A program made the position numbers and the translations under genes. Positions 7,751 through 16,034 of a stretch of DNA of 32,860 nt are shown here, piece after piece. Origin of the DNA: Tannerellaceae bacterium (GTDB lineage Bacteria > Bacteroidota > Bacteroidia > Bacteroidales > Tannerellaceae); NCBI GenBank assembly GCA_021201865.1, contig JAJQEE010000134.1:1-32860 (forward strand). Direction: 5' to 3'. The notes under the pieces are model-generated. The model did no database searches and was not told the origin of the DNA. It saw nothing but the letters and a program-made list of their open reading frames with translations. Each line of letters starts with the position of its first letter. The first letter of the stretch is position 1.

Positions 7751-8172
7751 GGTAACACTCCTTTGGCATAGAGGACCTGTTTCCGGTTGCCGTTCTTCCG
7801 GTAGGAAAGGTGCAAAAAGGTGGGATACAGGATGGCCTGGTCAAAGTCCAGCCCTAAGAGCATCAGGCCGGCCAGTAGTTTCCGGGGATCCGGGCAACGG
7901 ACATCTGCCGCTTCACCTGTCACATGCTGGGAGGTGGCCACCCCTCCTACCGCCCGGTTCAGTTCCGGACAACGGTAGCCACTATTGATCATCAAAGGGC
8001 TACCGAAGTGTTCCCGCAACGGTTGCAGAAGCTGTACACATAGTTCTTTCAGGTTAGCGATCTCTTTCCCTCCCGGTTCATTTGGAATGCTACGGCTGGT
8101 TGCCGTGTCCGACCGGATAAATTCTTCCAGTTTAAAATGGTTACTTAGTTTCATCGTCATTTGTTTCTTCAA
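7747..8172 (-). CDS. Phage endolysin, M15 peptidase
   Basis: A D-Ala-D-Ala carboxypeptidase-type (peptidase M15, VanY-like) domain that cleaves peptidoglycan cross-bridges or stem peptides. Zinc-ligand motif SQHVTGEAAD places His83 and Asp90, and a third ligand is His121 in FLHLSY; SGYRCPELN is the conserved block before it. There is no signal peptide, so release through the upstream holin is expected. ATG 8172 overlaps the holin by 32 nt; ATG 8154 (MKLSNHF) is an equally good start. Confidence 0.9.
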   Translation of the reverse strand: MKKQMTMKLSNHFKLEEFIRSDTATSRSIPNEPGGKEIANLKELCVQLLQPLREHFGSPLMINSGYRCPELNRAVGGVATSQHVTGEAADVRCPDPRKLLAGLMLLGLDFDQAILYPTFLHLSYRKNGNRKQVLYAKGVLP

Positions 8173-8569
8173 TTTCTATAATCTCAGCCTTTTTGCTGAA
8201 ATACTTAAACACGTTTACTTTCACTTTCTTTCCATGGGCAGCGAAATAGTTCACATAAATACTCTCCAGTTCCACTCCATAGATCACCAACAGGATAATC
8301 AGCGGAAGCAGGTCGATCCCAAACGGTTTCCCAAAAGCTTGCCCGAACGTATAGGCCATCATCACCCACAGCATATAACTACAGATCTTATCAATGGTCC
8401 GCCGGATTGCCCGGGACCGTTTGATCTGCTCTTTCCTCACCCGTGAAGCAGCGATCCCAAATTTGAGATCGCCCAGGGTGAGTATAAAAGCCAGGAGAAT
8501 CAACCACCGGGCCCATTCTAAGAAATCCATCAGACCGAGAAGGAGCTGGTCGGTGTAGGAGTGTGTCAT
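8141..8569 (-). CDS. Phage holin
   Basis: This 142-residue membrane protein has three hydrophobic segments (about residues 20-38, 61-80 and 86-108), a basic linker (RVRKEQIKRSRAIRR) and an acidic tail (IEETNDDETK), resembling phage_holin_4 / toxin-secretion holins. It is the first gene of a holin, endolysin, spanin cassette and has a well-formed leftward promoter. A truncated copy of its first 25 residues is found at 10242-10370. Confidence 0.85.
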   Translation of the reverse strand: MTHSYTDQLLLGLMDFLEWARWLILLAFILTLGDLKFGIAASRVRKEQIKRSRAIRRTIDKICSYMLWVMMAYTFGQAFGKPFGIDLLPLIILLVIYGVELESIYVNYFAAHGKKVKVNVFKYFSKKAEIIEIEETNDDETK

Positions 8570-8631
8570 GGGATATGCTCTTTTTTAAATAAATATAAGT
8601 TATCAGAGACTATTATTTATAAGCCCTTTTC

Positions 8632-8664
8632 CAAAGATAGGATGCGGTAGACCCGGTTTCCAAA
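8632..8664 (-). promoter_or_regulatory. Leftward promoter of the lysis cassette
   Basis: On the minus strand TTTG (8664-8661), then 21 nt, then TATCTTTG (8639-8632): a full Bacteroidetes promoter about 60 nt before the holin start. Both boxes, the spacing and part of the spacer (GAAACCGG) are kept in the duplicate at 10429-10461, which supports function. Confidence 0.75.
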
Positions 8665-8768
8665 AAGATAATTTAGAGTTGGAACTATTGTTAGCAACAG
8701 GAAAAAGATAAATATCAAAGCCTAATCAAAAACCAACCTATTTATTTTTCTCTTTATAGATTTATATA

Positions 8769-8776
8769 TAGTTTTG
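8769..8776 (+). promoter_or_regulatory. -7 element of lipoprotein 2
   Basis: TAGTTTTG (TAnnTTTG) lies 26 nt before the ATG at 8803, within the sequence TATATATAGTTTTG that also precedes the lipoprotein at 10605. No clear -33 TTTG is present. Confidence 0.6.
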
Positions 8777-8802
8777 TGGTTTAAACTTCATCATATTTCC
8801 CC

Positions 8803-10179
8803 ATGAAAAGACTATTATTTACTTTTATTGCAATATTATTTTTTGTGTCCTGTAGTAGTGAAAGCGAGGATCCTGAATATCCGGATAAACCCAATATAGA
8901 GGATGATATTTTCTTTGGCTATACTCCTAATGATACTGTAGGATTTAATAAAAATATCATTAACAGTTTTAATATAGGATTGGATATAGTAGGAATTACA
9001 GCACTGAAAAATGATGAGGTCTGGATTGGTCTCTTTGATCGTTATTCTAAAGAAGAACTTCAATCCTGGAGTGGAAAAAAGCCAGTAGAAGATATAGAGA
9101 AACTATATCCTTACGACGCACATATAACTGAAAATGGATATGTATTTTCTGTATCCATAAACGGAGTAGCGTCTGAACATAACACTACTACGAGAGGATT
9201 AATTCTCCTTAATAAAAATCAGGCAAATATAATTTGTCATGATTTTAATGAAGAGCCTAAAAAGATTCAAATTCTCTCAAATGGAATATGGTATAAATAT
9301 TATGACCGTCCTTCCCATACACTTGAAAAAACAGGCACTTTAATCTCATATGATGGACATATAAGTAAAAATTCTCTTGTCAATACTTTGCATGAATATG
9401 AGTATTACCATTTTACTGATTCCATGTTATTGGCAGGATTTGATGATAAAAATAAAATCTGGTTTGGCTTATATACTAAAACCGGAGACCTACTTAAAGA
9501 ATGGACAGCATCGACTCCTACTACCAGAGATGTGGAAGTTCATTTAGGATATGGAGAATATGAGAAATTCCATCTGTCTACTTTATATACCTCTGACTTA
9601 TTAGAAACTCCATGGGGATATGCAGCTAATATATATTATAAAGATACAGATAAAGACCAGCATTTTAGTTTAAATGAAATTTTTTTGTTAGCAGATAATG
9701 TGATAAACAAAATATCATTATCATTCCCTAATAGTTCAACTGAAATAAAAAACTGGTATAATGAGTCTATTATATGTAGAATCAAGGAAAACAACCATTT
9801 ATACCAATATAATATATACAATTCAGACGGTGAATTTATAGCAAATTATCAAAATACCCCCTCAACATCTGCCGATCCTTTTACCAGTGGTGCTATTACT
9901 CCTATTTCTTATAAAAGTTATATCCATATTAGCTCTTGGAGTTGGGGTTCCACTAAAGACCTAAGACTCCGAAGATATAATTTAGATAGTAATGCAGGTT
10001 ATCCTGTTTGGGAAAATGTAATAACAAGTACATCCCAAGACACCCAGACAGAATGGACATTAATGGATAGACAGGACAAAATATGGGAATACTCAATTAT
10101 ACTTACTTCTTATTCAGGTGCAATAGAAACAATTCATTATAAGATTAATATTGAAACAGGTGAAATAGAATATTTGTAA
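8803..10179 (+). CDS. Surface-type lipoprotein, paralog 2 (duplicated domain)
   Basis: This 458-residue protein starts MKRLLF and has lipobox FFVSC (Cys17) followed by SSESEDPE, an acidic surface-export-like stretch. It is longer than its paralogs because the core is present twice: DEVWIGLFDRYSKEEL near residue 71 and NKIWFGLYTKTGDLLKEW near 217, the second followed by HLGYGEYEKFHL, which matches paralog 1. The first 30 residues and the upstream DNA are almost identical to those of 10605-11552. It lies on the strand opposite to the phage genes with its own promoter and terminator, the pattern of a moron (cargo) gene. A receptor-masking or exclusion role is possible but unproven. Confidence 0.7.
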   Translation: MKRLLFTFIAILFFVSCSSESEDPEYPDKPNIEDDIFFGYTPNDTVGFNKNIINSFNIGLDIVGITALKNDEVWIGLFDRYSKEELQSWSGKKPVEDIEKLYPYDAHITENGYVFSVSINGVASEHNTTTRGLILLNKNQANIICHDFNEEPKKIQILSNGIWYKYYDRPSHTLEKTGTLISYDGHISKNSLVNTLHEYEYYHFTDSMLLAGFDDKNKIWFGLYTKTGDLLKEWTASTPTTRDVEVHLGYGEYEKFHLSTLYTSDLLETPWGYAANIYYKDTDKDQHFSLNEIFLLADNVINKISLSFPNSSTEIKNWYNESIICRIKENNHLYQYNIYNSDGEFIANYQNTPSTSADPFTSGAITPISYKSYIHISSWSWGSTKDLRLRRYNLDSNAGYPVWENVITSTSQDTQTEWTLMDRQDKIWEYSIILTSYSGAIETIHYKINIETGEIEYL

Positions 10180-10201
10180 GTACCATTCATAATTGTTATT
10201 T

Positions 10202-10237
10202 CAAGCTGTCCGGATAAGAGAATAGCCGGACAGCTTG
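10202..10237. terminator. Terminator of lipoprotein 2
   Basis: CAAGCTGTCCGG (10202-10213) pairs perfectly over 12 bp with CCGGACAGCTTG (10226-10237), followed by TTAATTATT. It lies 22 nt after the stop at 10179. Confidence 0.8.
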
Positions 10238-10241
10238 TTAA

Positions 10242-10370
10242 TTATTCAATAAAAAAGAACCAGGAAGGTCCCAGGCACTTCCCTAAACTATAGGCCAATA
10301 TCAGCCATCTGGCCCATTCTAAGAAATCCACGAGACCCAGTAGGAACTGGTCGGTGTAGGAGTTTGTCAT
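10242..10370 (-). pseudogene. Truncated holin copy
   Basis: The minus-strand ORF of 42 residues begins MTNSYTDQFLLGLVDFLEWA and continues RWLIL, matching the holin start MTHSYTDQLLLGLMDFLEWA + RWLIL. It then diverges (AYSLGKCLGPSW) and stops. Only the first membrane segment is kept. The match continues upstream through the leftward promoter and on into the following lipoprotein, so a segment covering holin 5' end, intergenic region and lipoprotein 5' end was duplicated. It may still be expressed as a one-span peptide. Confidence 0.85.
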
Positions 10371-10428
10371 TTTGTACTTTTTTCTTAATCATTAACATAC
10401 AAACAGAATCCCTTTGCAGACTCTCTTT

Positions 10429-10461
10429 CAAAGATAAGGAGTGATAGATCCGGTTTCCAAA
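10429..10461 (-). promoter_or_regulatory. Duplicate of the lysis promoter
   Basis: TTTG (10461-10458), 21 nt, TATCTTTG (10436-10429), the same boxes and spacing as at 8632-8664, here upstream of the truncated holin. Confidence 0.65.
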
Positions 10462-10571
10462 ATGTTCTTTTATAGTTAGCATGATTATTATCAATATGAA
10501 ATAAAAGAAGAAAAAATATGTACCCTTTATAGAAATAAGATTTTTCATTTTTTTCTCTTCATATTTATATA

Positions 10572-10579
10572 TAGTTTTG
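10572..10579 (+). promoter_or_regulatory. -7 element of lipoprotein 3
   Basis: TAGTTTTG, 25 nt before the ATG at 10605, in a TATATATAGTTTTG context shared with 8769-8776. Confidence 0.6.
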
Positions 10580-10604
10580 TAACTGAAAATTTATAGAATT
10601 CCCC

Positions 10605-11552
10605 ATGAAAAGACTATTATTTGCCTTTATGGCAACATTATTTTTTGTGTCCTGCAGCAGTGAAAGTGAAGAACCTGACTATCCGGATCCACCTTCTGTC
10701 ACTGACCCGGACCAGGAATATTACGAAAAGTATTGTTTTGGATTCAGAGTTAAGGATACTACTGATTTCAAAGCCTTGTCTTTTTCATACTTTAGTGAAA
10801 GTCAAACATCCTATCTGATTGGAACAAAGAGTAATAAGTTGTGGATTGGTTTATTTAACAGTAATAACGAACAAATAAAGGAATATCCTACTGACGAAAT
10901 TTTGGAATTACATCATAGTATTTTTATAGCTTACAAAGGAGATGTAGAATTTGAAATTAATAATATACAGGTCCTCCGCCTCATTGATGATGGAGATAGA
11001 TGGTATGCTATGTTAAGAATGAGTAATACCAAGGTAAATGAATCAGAAAAACATGGATGTTATGTAGTGGGTGATTTCAATCAAGCAACTATATTCTATA
11101 AAGACAAATTAGAAGAATATGATATTCCTGTCGATTGGTATAATGACTCATTAGTAATTACTGTAGATCCAGATGATAAATCACAGACAAATATTCGAAC
11201 CTTAGTAGACAAAAATGGAAGTATTTTAATAGAAAATGTACAAATTCCTTCAGCCAGCGATTTTTGCATTTATATTGATTATAGATATTATTTTTACTAT
11301 TCTGAATATGTCCAACACGGGACTCAATACGCCATCTTTACAAAACGGGATGGGATGGGTGAATATGCGGATAATGAATATATAAGAATTCCACTTAAAG
11401 AAGGAGGCCGTTTTTCTTCTACATGTAAAAGAGTGGATTGTATAAACAATATATTAACTGTAGAGATTACTGTTAAAAACTACGATGGGAAGAAAGACTA
11501 TTATACAGTAGAAATAGACATCGACAATCCTAATTATAAAATAATAGAATAA
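10605..11552 (+). CDS. Surface-type lipoprotein, paralog 3
   Basis: This 315-residue protein has lipobox FFVSC (Cys17) followed by SSESEEPDYPD. The block YCFGFRVKDTTDFKAL matches FCHGYQVKDTSGL of paralog 1, and NKLWIGLFNSNNEQIKEY matches the repeated core of paralog 2. It therefore mixes the signal region of paralog 2 with a body closer to paralog 1, which suggests recombination between copies. No enzymatic motif is seen. AT-rich, own promoter, opposite to the phage operon. Confidence 0.7.
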   Translation: MKRLLFAFMATLFFVSCSSESEEPDYPDPPSVTDPDQEYYEKYCFGFRVKDTTDFKALSFSYFSESQTSYLIGTKSNKLWIGLFNSNNEQIKEYPTDEILELHHSIFIAYKGDVEFEINNIQVLRLIDDGDRWYAMLRMSNTKVNESEKHGCYVVGDFNQATIFYKDKLEEYDIPVDWYNDSLVITVDPDDKSQTNIRTLVDKNGSILIENVQIPSASDFCIYIDYRYYFYYSEYVQHGTQYAIFTKRDGMGEYADNEYIRIPLKEGGRFSSTCKRVDCINNILTVEITVKNYDGKKDYYTVEIDIDNPNYKIIE

Positions 11553-11592
11553 ATAATAAAAACTACGCCGGGATATTTACCTACCCCGGCGT
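11551..11592 (-). terminator. Terminator of the leftward tail operon
   Basis: ACGCCGGG (11565-11572) pairs with CCCGGCGT (11585-11592). On the minus strand the hairpin is followed by AGTTTTTATTATTT. It may also stop transcription from lipoprotein 3. Confidence 0.75.
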
Positions 11593-11650
11593 CTGACAGG
11601 TGCTATATTATGAATAGCCCACTTAGTATTTACCTGATCATTCTTTTTAT

Positions 11651-11949
11651 CTATCTATATTTATTTCTATGGTAAAGATATTTCAAGTCATATTGATAAG
11701 TATACGTCTCTCTTTCAAAAGAGATATTCTCATAAGCATTCCGGCCATAAAAGAGTAGTTTTATAAACCACTCCAAGACATACCAGATGTAGAAAAACAA
11801 GTATAGCATTTCTTTCATTTGTGCTGTATGGATTGCTTCATGATTAAAATCCCTGACTCACATCTTACTATCTGACCGGATAAAGTATATCCCGCAGATA
11901 TTTATTGCCATCCCTTAAAGAGGATGAATTTATTGTAGATAATTTTCAT
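11651..11949 (-). pseudogene. Broken small HEAIH-motif protein
   Basis: The ATG at 11949 overlaps the stop of the tail-tip gene (ATGA), so it was the next gene of the operon. Reading gives MKIIYNKFILFKG, then a one-base loss at GG-ATG; the following frame reads INICGIYFIRSDSKM, a TGA at 11858-11860, and VRDFNHEAIHTAQMKEMLYL running to a stop at 11651-11653 with a membrane segment (FFYIWYVLEWFIKLLFY) and ISFERETYTYQ. This matches my recollection of a short conserved Bacteroidales membrane protein with HEAIHTAQMKEM (HExxH, zincin-like) of about 100 residues. Two lesions make it a likely pseudogene. Confidence 0.8.
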
Positions 11950-14900
11950 GTCCTTTTTACTTTTACAGTTTCCCCATCCATGTAAACTTCTCTTGGATAA
12001 GCTGCATCTCTACTCTGAGGTAGCTTATGATAATTAATCCATATTTTTTCATTTATAGCATCTGCCCTAAAAAATTCTAAACCCGAACTATCACATATAC
12101 TTACATATTGCCCAGTAATCTGAGTATAAGATCGTAACGACGATCCTGAATAAGAATTCAATCTCAGGGTAGAACCCGAGTTACTGCCATTAATAAAAAA
12201 GTCTATTTTACATACTTCTAATTCTATATTCCCAACAGAAGCTAACATACGAATACTTCGTGTTGTCGGGTCTATAATTATTTTATTTCCAGAAGTATTA
12301 GACTGAATTTTAGCATTAGAAGCAACCATCGATCCATCCTGTGTCACTCTAAAAGGAGATGAATTCCTATTATTATACGTTGCCCCGGCCCAAAAACGAA
12401 CATTGTCAGGTTCATTACCCTGACCCGTAATGCCAGCATTGGAATCACTGGTTCCTTCTCCAACTGTAATAGTGCCATTTTGAGATACTTTCATAGCACA
12501 ATTAGGATTTAAAGCCAAGTTTTCATTTAATGCTTCATCTCCTATTAATAATATTGGTGTGGTCGATTGATTCGAAGTATCGGAGCCGTTTAAAACACAT
12601 TTTCTATGTTGTGACCAGATAAAATTATCATTAAAATTCCATCCGGAAATAAGTGCTTTACCTGCAAACAACAAACCGGTAGCAAGACTTTCAAAGTTAG
12701 CCCCAAAAGACTGCCAGTAATTTGTATTGGTGATAGCAGTTCCGGAAGGAGTAGATCCCGTGTAACCAGCCCGGGCATAATAGACATGACTATTTCCGGA
12801 CTTATATCGAACGATATCCCTTCTCAGGGTAGTCAATTCATACGCCTCTGTGTTCACCCAATCACCTCTATAATTAAGGGCGGGACCTGTGGGTCCGGTC
12901 GCTCCTGGTGCTCCTGTATCTCCCTTATCGCCTTTAATACCGCTTGACCTGACCGGGATACTCCAATTTGTAGCCAACGTATCATCCGGGTTAATAGTAG
13001 CTTGGGTCATCCAAAGATATTGGGTGGTAGACAAAGTCGGAGGAGTAGTACTCCAGCCGGAAGGAGAACGGCTACCGGTGGAGATAGAGGGGTAAGAAGT
13101 CGAACTGGTGTTCGCAGCATACCGGAATTCAACTTTTGTTCCTCCTGCAGCCAGTACCTGCCAGTATGTAGCATTCGGTGGTGCGATATTCGATCCCTGT
13201 CTCATACATCTGTAGGTGGATCCGTTATAAGTTACCTCATCTCCCACATAATAAACAGTACCGGATCTGTAAGCTCCCCGGTAGGCACCCAAAGGACTTT
13301 CATCCCCGGAAGGACTCTGAATGACAACCCCCTTTAAGGATGTCACGCCGTCTTTATAATCCAGGTAGCTATTCGAATCCCCTAAATGCATCGTATTTTC
13401 ATCCAGATGGATATAGGAATCTCCTCCGGCACTGATTAGTTTATCTGCTGTTACATTTCCTCCGCTGATTTCTGTAAAACCATATACAGTCCTGAAACTA
13501 CGCTCTCCTTCGTACTGAGAATTCAGGAAACCTACCCAGAAATGGTAGTAACCACTTTCTTGCTCTAAGGAAATAATAGTTTCACTCAGTTCATAACTTC
13601 CTGTATGACCATTCTTATTACATTTAGCATATAAATAATAAGGCTTTACAGGATTTAAGGAGGAAAAAGTTCTTTCCGGAATCTCCCAGTTTAAATAATT
13701 TTTCCAATCCCGGGTTGAAGCCGGTGTCAGATCACTTTTCACTCCAATGGTCATGTGATAAAGGTTTTTCCCCTGGGGAGCTTTGAAGACCTTTTGATGC
13801 AGGTCAAAATGGAAATCCGGAGTATATACTTTTCCTGAATCATTTACAAACTTAAATTGTAAAGAAGGAGCTCCAACAACTAATTGCATGGTTTGAACAG
13901 TGAGCGGCCAGATAGCTTCCTGGAAGAAATCACCTTCCGGATCATACATCTGCTTTTGCAGCTCCATTACATCCCGATAGTTTCTTCTGGCATACGCTCT
14001 TGCCCGTTCTTCGGCATGAGTTATCTCATCCGGGAACTTATTGACATCGTCTACGATATCCTTAAAACCATTGCTTTGCAGGAAATCGGAAAGAGTCAAC
14101 TCATACCGGTACGGTTGTTCGTTGTTTTCCAGGAAACGTTTTATTTTTGTCACACGGATCTCCCGGTCAATATCCAATTTTTCGGAGACTACCCCGACCA
14201 TTTGGCCACAGGAGATATAGGGTCTGAACTTCCGGAAAAAGACTTCATCACACTTTCCGGATAACTGCACCTTCTTTTCACAGTTCTCTTCCAGATAGGT
14301 TTCTGCCGCTTCTTTTAGTTTTTGCTCAGCTTCCTCTATATATTTCTGAGGCATTTTCAAACCCGTCAGAATAAACTTATCCCCTGTATTGAAATGAATA
14401 TCTCCCGGAACCGTCAGATCTTTTTCATCTTCATTGACTGCCAGTGTAATCTCTTTTTTCTGATCATCCCAAACCAGATCTTTCCCTTTATTCTCTGTCC
14501 GGATAGCCAGATCATAGCCAGCCAGATTGCCGGTCTGGAAAGTCACGATGATATCTTCTTCATTGATGCGATACTGCGCCAGGTCAAAATCAATGCCGCT
14601 CGCCCGGAAGGTAAGATCGTCCATCTTTTCCGTAACCGTAAACTCCCCTTTCGGATAGATATGGTCAAACTGTTTATTCTCTTCAAAGCGGCCGTATTTC
14701 TCCACATTCTTTTCCAAAGAAAGTTGAGCGCCGGGCATCAACAGATAGTCATAGCCATACTCAGTCGTCAGGTTCTTCTCCGATCCATACGGATAAAGCA
14801 CCGTTACGGGAGGAGTATCATTCACTCCGGTAATCTCCAGTTCCCGGAAGCCCATTCCTTCTCCCTGTCCTAAAACCAATCCGTTACTATCATATTCCCG

Positions 14901-15422
14901 TTTACCTAGGCTGATCGTTTTTCCGGAGATCCAGTATTCCGTTTCAAAGGCTTTGGCAACATCATCCAGAACAGCCGCACACTTCTTATCTTTAAAAGAG
15001 AAGTTTACGGCATCGGTCTCCAGATAAGACCCTACCTGCCAGCCGGAATAGACCCGGTTCATATTCTTCACGATCAGCTCCAGCATCTGTTTGGCTGTTC
15101 CGATAAATGAATCATAGTTTTTCTTCCGGTCCGGTTTATCCTGCAGGAAGAAAGCCACATTCTGTAGCTCATACTGTTCCGAATAAAACTTAATCGTATA
15201 TTCCCATCCTAAGGAACTTTGCTCCTTACGAATCCGCTCTTTATTCCGTATTCTATACAGATGCCCTTCAAATTCCACATAGTCATTCACCTCAAACTCC
15301 ACCGGATCCATCACCCGGAAATTAAGCGTGATCGTATGTTCGCCCATAATTTCTTCGTAGACATAGCTGCTGTCTAAGAGGAAGACATCTGTGAGTATCT
15401 GATTGTTTCTTTTTATTTCCAT
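11946..15422 (-). CDS. Tal-like tail-tip protein with carbohydrate-binding modules
   Basis: This 1158-residue protein is the last large tail gene. Residues 1-450 resemble tail-associated (Tal / tail-hub) proteins of siphoviruses (small beta domains, ITGVNDTPPVTVLYPYG, a turn into EERARAYARR near 470). Residues 713-757 form a CBM5/12-like sugar-binding module (YYVGDEVTYNGSTYRCMRQG, then P..A.YWQ). Residues 830-848 are a collagen-like G-x-y run (GDKGDTGAPGATGPTGP), followed by a second CBM-like module (851-907, NYRGDW to NYWQSFG). The C-terminus is a fibre-like beta region. Expected role: tail tip with host-glycan binding. ATG 15422 follows the previous gene by 9 nt. Confidence 0.75.
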   Translation of the reverse strand: MEIKRNNQILTDVFLLDSSYVYEEIMGEHTITLNFRVMDPVEFEVNDYVEFEGHLYRIRNKERIRKEQSSLGWEYTIKFYSEQYELQNVAFFLQDKPDRKKNYDSFIGTAKQMLELIVKNMNRVYSGWQVGSYLETDAVNFSFKDKKCAAVLDDVAKAFETEYWISGKTISLGKREYDSNGLVLGQGEGMGFRELEITGVNDTPPVTVLYPYGSEKNLTTEYGYDYLLMPGAQLSLEKNVEKYGRFEENKQFDHIYPKGEFTVTEKMDDLTFRASGIDFDLAQYRINEEDIIVTFQTGNLAGYDLAIRTENKGKDLVWDDQKKEITLAVNEDEKDLTVPGDIHFNTGDKFILTGLKMPQKYIEEAEQKLKEAAETYLEENCEKKVQLSGKCDEVFFRKFRPYISCGQMVGVVSEKLDIDREIRVTKIKRFLENNEQPYRYELTLSDFLQSNGFKDIVDDVNKFPDEITHAEERARAYARRNYRDVMELQKQMYDPEGDFFQEAIWPLTVQTMQLVVGAPSLQFKFVNDSGKVYTPDFHFDLHQKVFKAPQGKNLYHMTIGVKSDLTPASTRDWKNYLNWEIPERTFSSLNPVKPYYLYAKCNKNGHTGSYELSETIISLEQESGYYHFWVGFLNSQYEGERSFRTVYGFTEISGGNVTADKLISAGGDSYIHLDENTMHLGDSNSYLDYKDGVTSLKGVVIQSPSGDESPLGAYRGAYRSGTVYYVGDEVTYNGSTYRCMRQGSNIAPPNATYWQVLAAGGTKVEFRYAANTSSTSYPSISTGSRSPSGWSTTPPTLSTTQYLWMTQATINPDDTLATNWSIPVRSSGIKGDKGDTGAPGATGPTGPALNYRGDWVNTEAYELTTLRRDIVRYKSGNSHVYYARAGYTGSTPSGTAITNTNYWQSFGANFESLATGLLFAGKALISGWNFNDNFIWSQHRKCVLNGSDTSNQSTTPILLIGDEALNENLALNPNCAMKVSQNGTITVGEGTSDSNAGITGQGNEPDNVRFWAGATYNNRNSSPFRVTQDGSMVASNAKIQSNTSGNKIIIDPTTRSIRMLASVGNIELEVCKIDFFINGSNSGSTLRLNSYSGSSLRSYTQITGQYVSICDSSGLEFFRADAINEKIWINYHKLPQSRDAAYPREVYMDGETVKVKRT

Positions 15423-15431
15423 AACTGCGAG

Positions 15432-16034
15432 TTATCTGTAAAGTTTATGTTTGCATTTATTCCCGTCATTAAAATACAATCCTATGGTATAGCTATCCAT
15501 ATAACTTATAGCGGCCCGGAACTGGCGGCCTGAAACAGAAGTTATACTCACCCGGGTTCCTCCTGTACCGGAAGCATTGAATGGACCAAATTCCGCAACA
15601 GAAGGATCCGTAGTTATACTGGTTAGCTGTGAAGAAGTTATTTTTTTCGTTTCATCACAAGTTAAACTGATCTGTATCGTTTCACCATTAATCGTTACTG
15701 TTGTTTTTGGAATAAAAGTAGAGACATACGTTTGACTAACATAAATGTAGTAATAAGAATTAAGAGCCCAGTTAGCAACTGCCGTTTCTCCCGGATCCAT
15801 ATTAAACCAATCCCAACTATTGTAATCACTTAAAGTAATATCCTCGGGTTTCAGTTCTTCTGATTCATACTTAAAGTATACATCACTTGCATTATAAGGT
15901 ATTTCATAAATTGTTTTACCTTTTACATTAATTCCCCGGTTCAGACGCGTAAAACCATTCAGATAATACCATGACATATTCAATGAAATGGTATAATTTA
16001 TTATCTTCTTTCTATTTCCTCCGAATAGTATCAT
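15432..16034 (-). CDS. Fibre-block protein E, unknown
   Basis: This 200-residue protein has no signal peptide or clear domain. It starts with an ATGA overlap on the stop of fibre D, so it is translationally coupled. It is rich in Tyr, Thr and Ser with an all-beta look (YYYIYVSQTYVS, TTVTINGETIQISLTC, TRVSITSVSGRQFRAAI). Place and composition suggest a receptor-binding or tip subunit. An internal Met near residue 20 (MSWYYLNGF) could be the start. Confidence 0.6.
   Translation of the reverse strand: MILFGGNRKKIINYTISLNMSWYYLNGFTRLNRGINVKGKTIYEIPYNASDVYFKYESEELKPEDITLSDYNSWDWFNMDPGETAVANWALNSYYYIYVSQTYVSTFIPKTTVTINGETIQISLTCDETKKITSSQLTSITTDPSVAEFGPFNASGTGGTRVSITSVSGRQFRAAISYMDSYTIGLYFNDGNKCKHKLYR

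Noticed and set aside
7578-7988. 136-residue plus-strand ORF
   Set aside because: It is antisense to the spanin and endolysin genes.
10288-10548. 86-residue minus-strand ORF before lipoprotein 3
   Set aside because: It runs in a different frame across the truncated holin copy and the duplicated promoter; the holin-matching frame (10242-10370) is the meaningful one.
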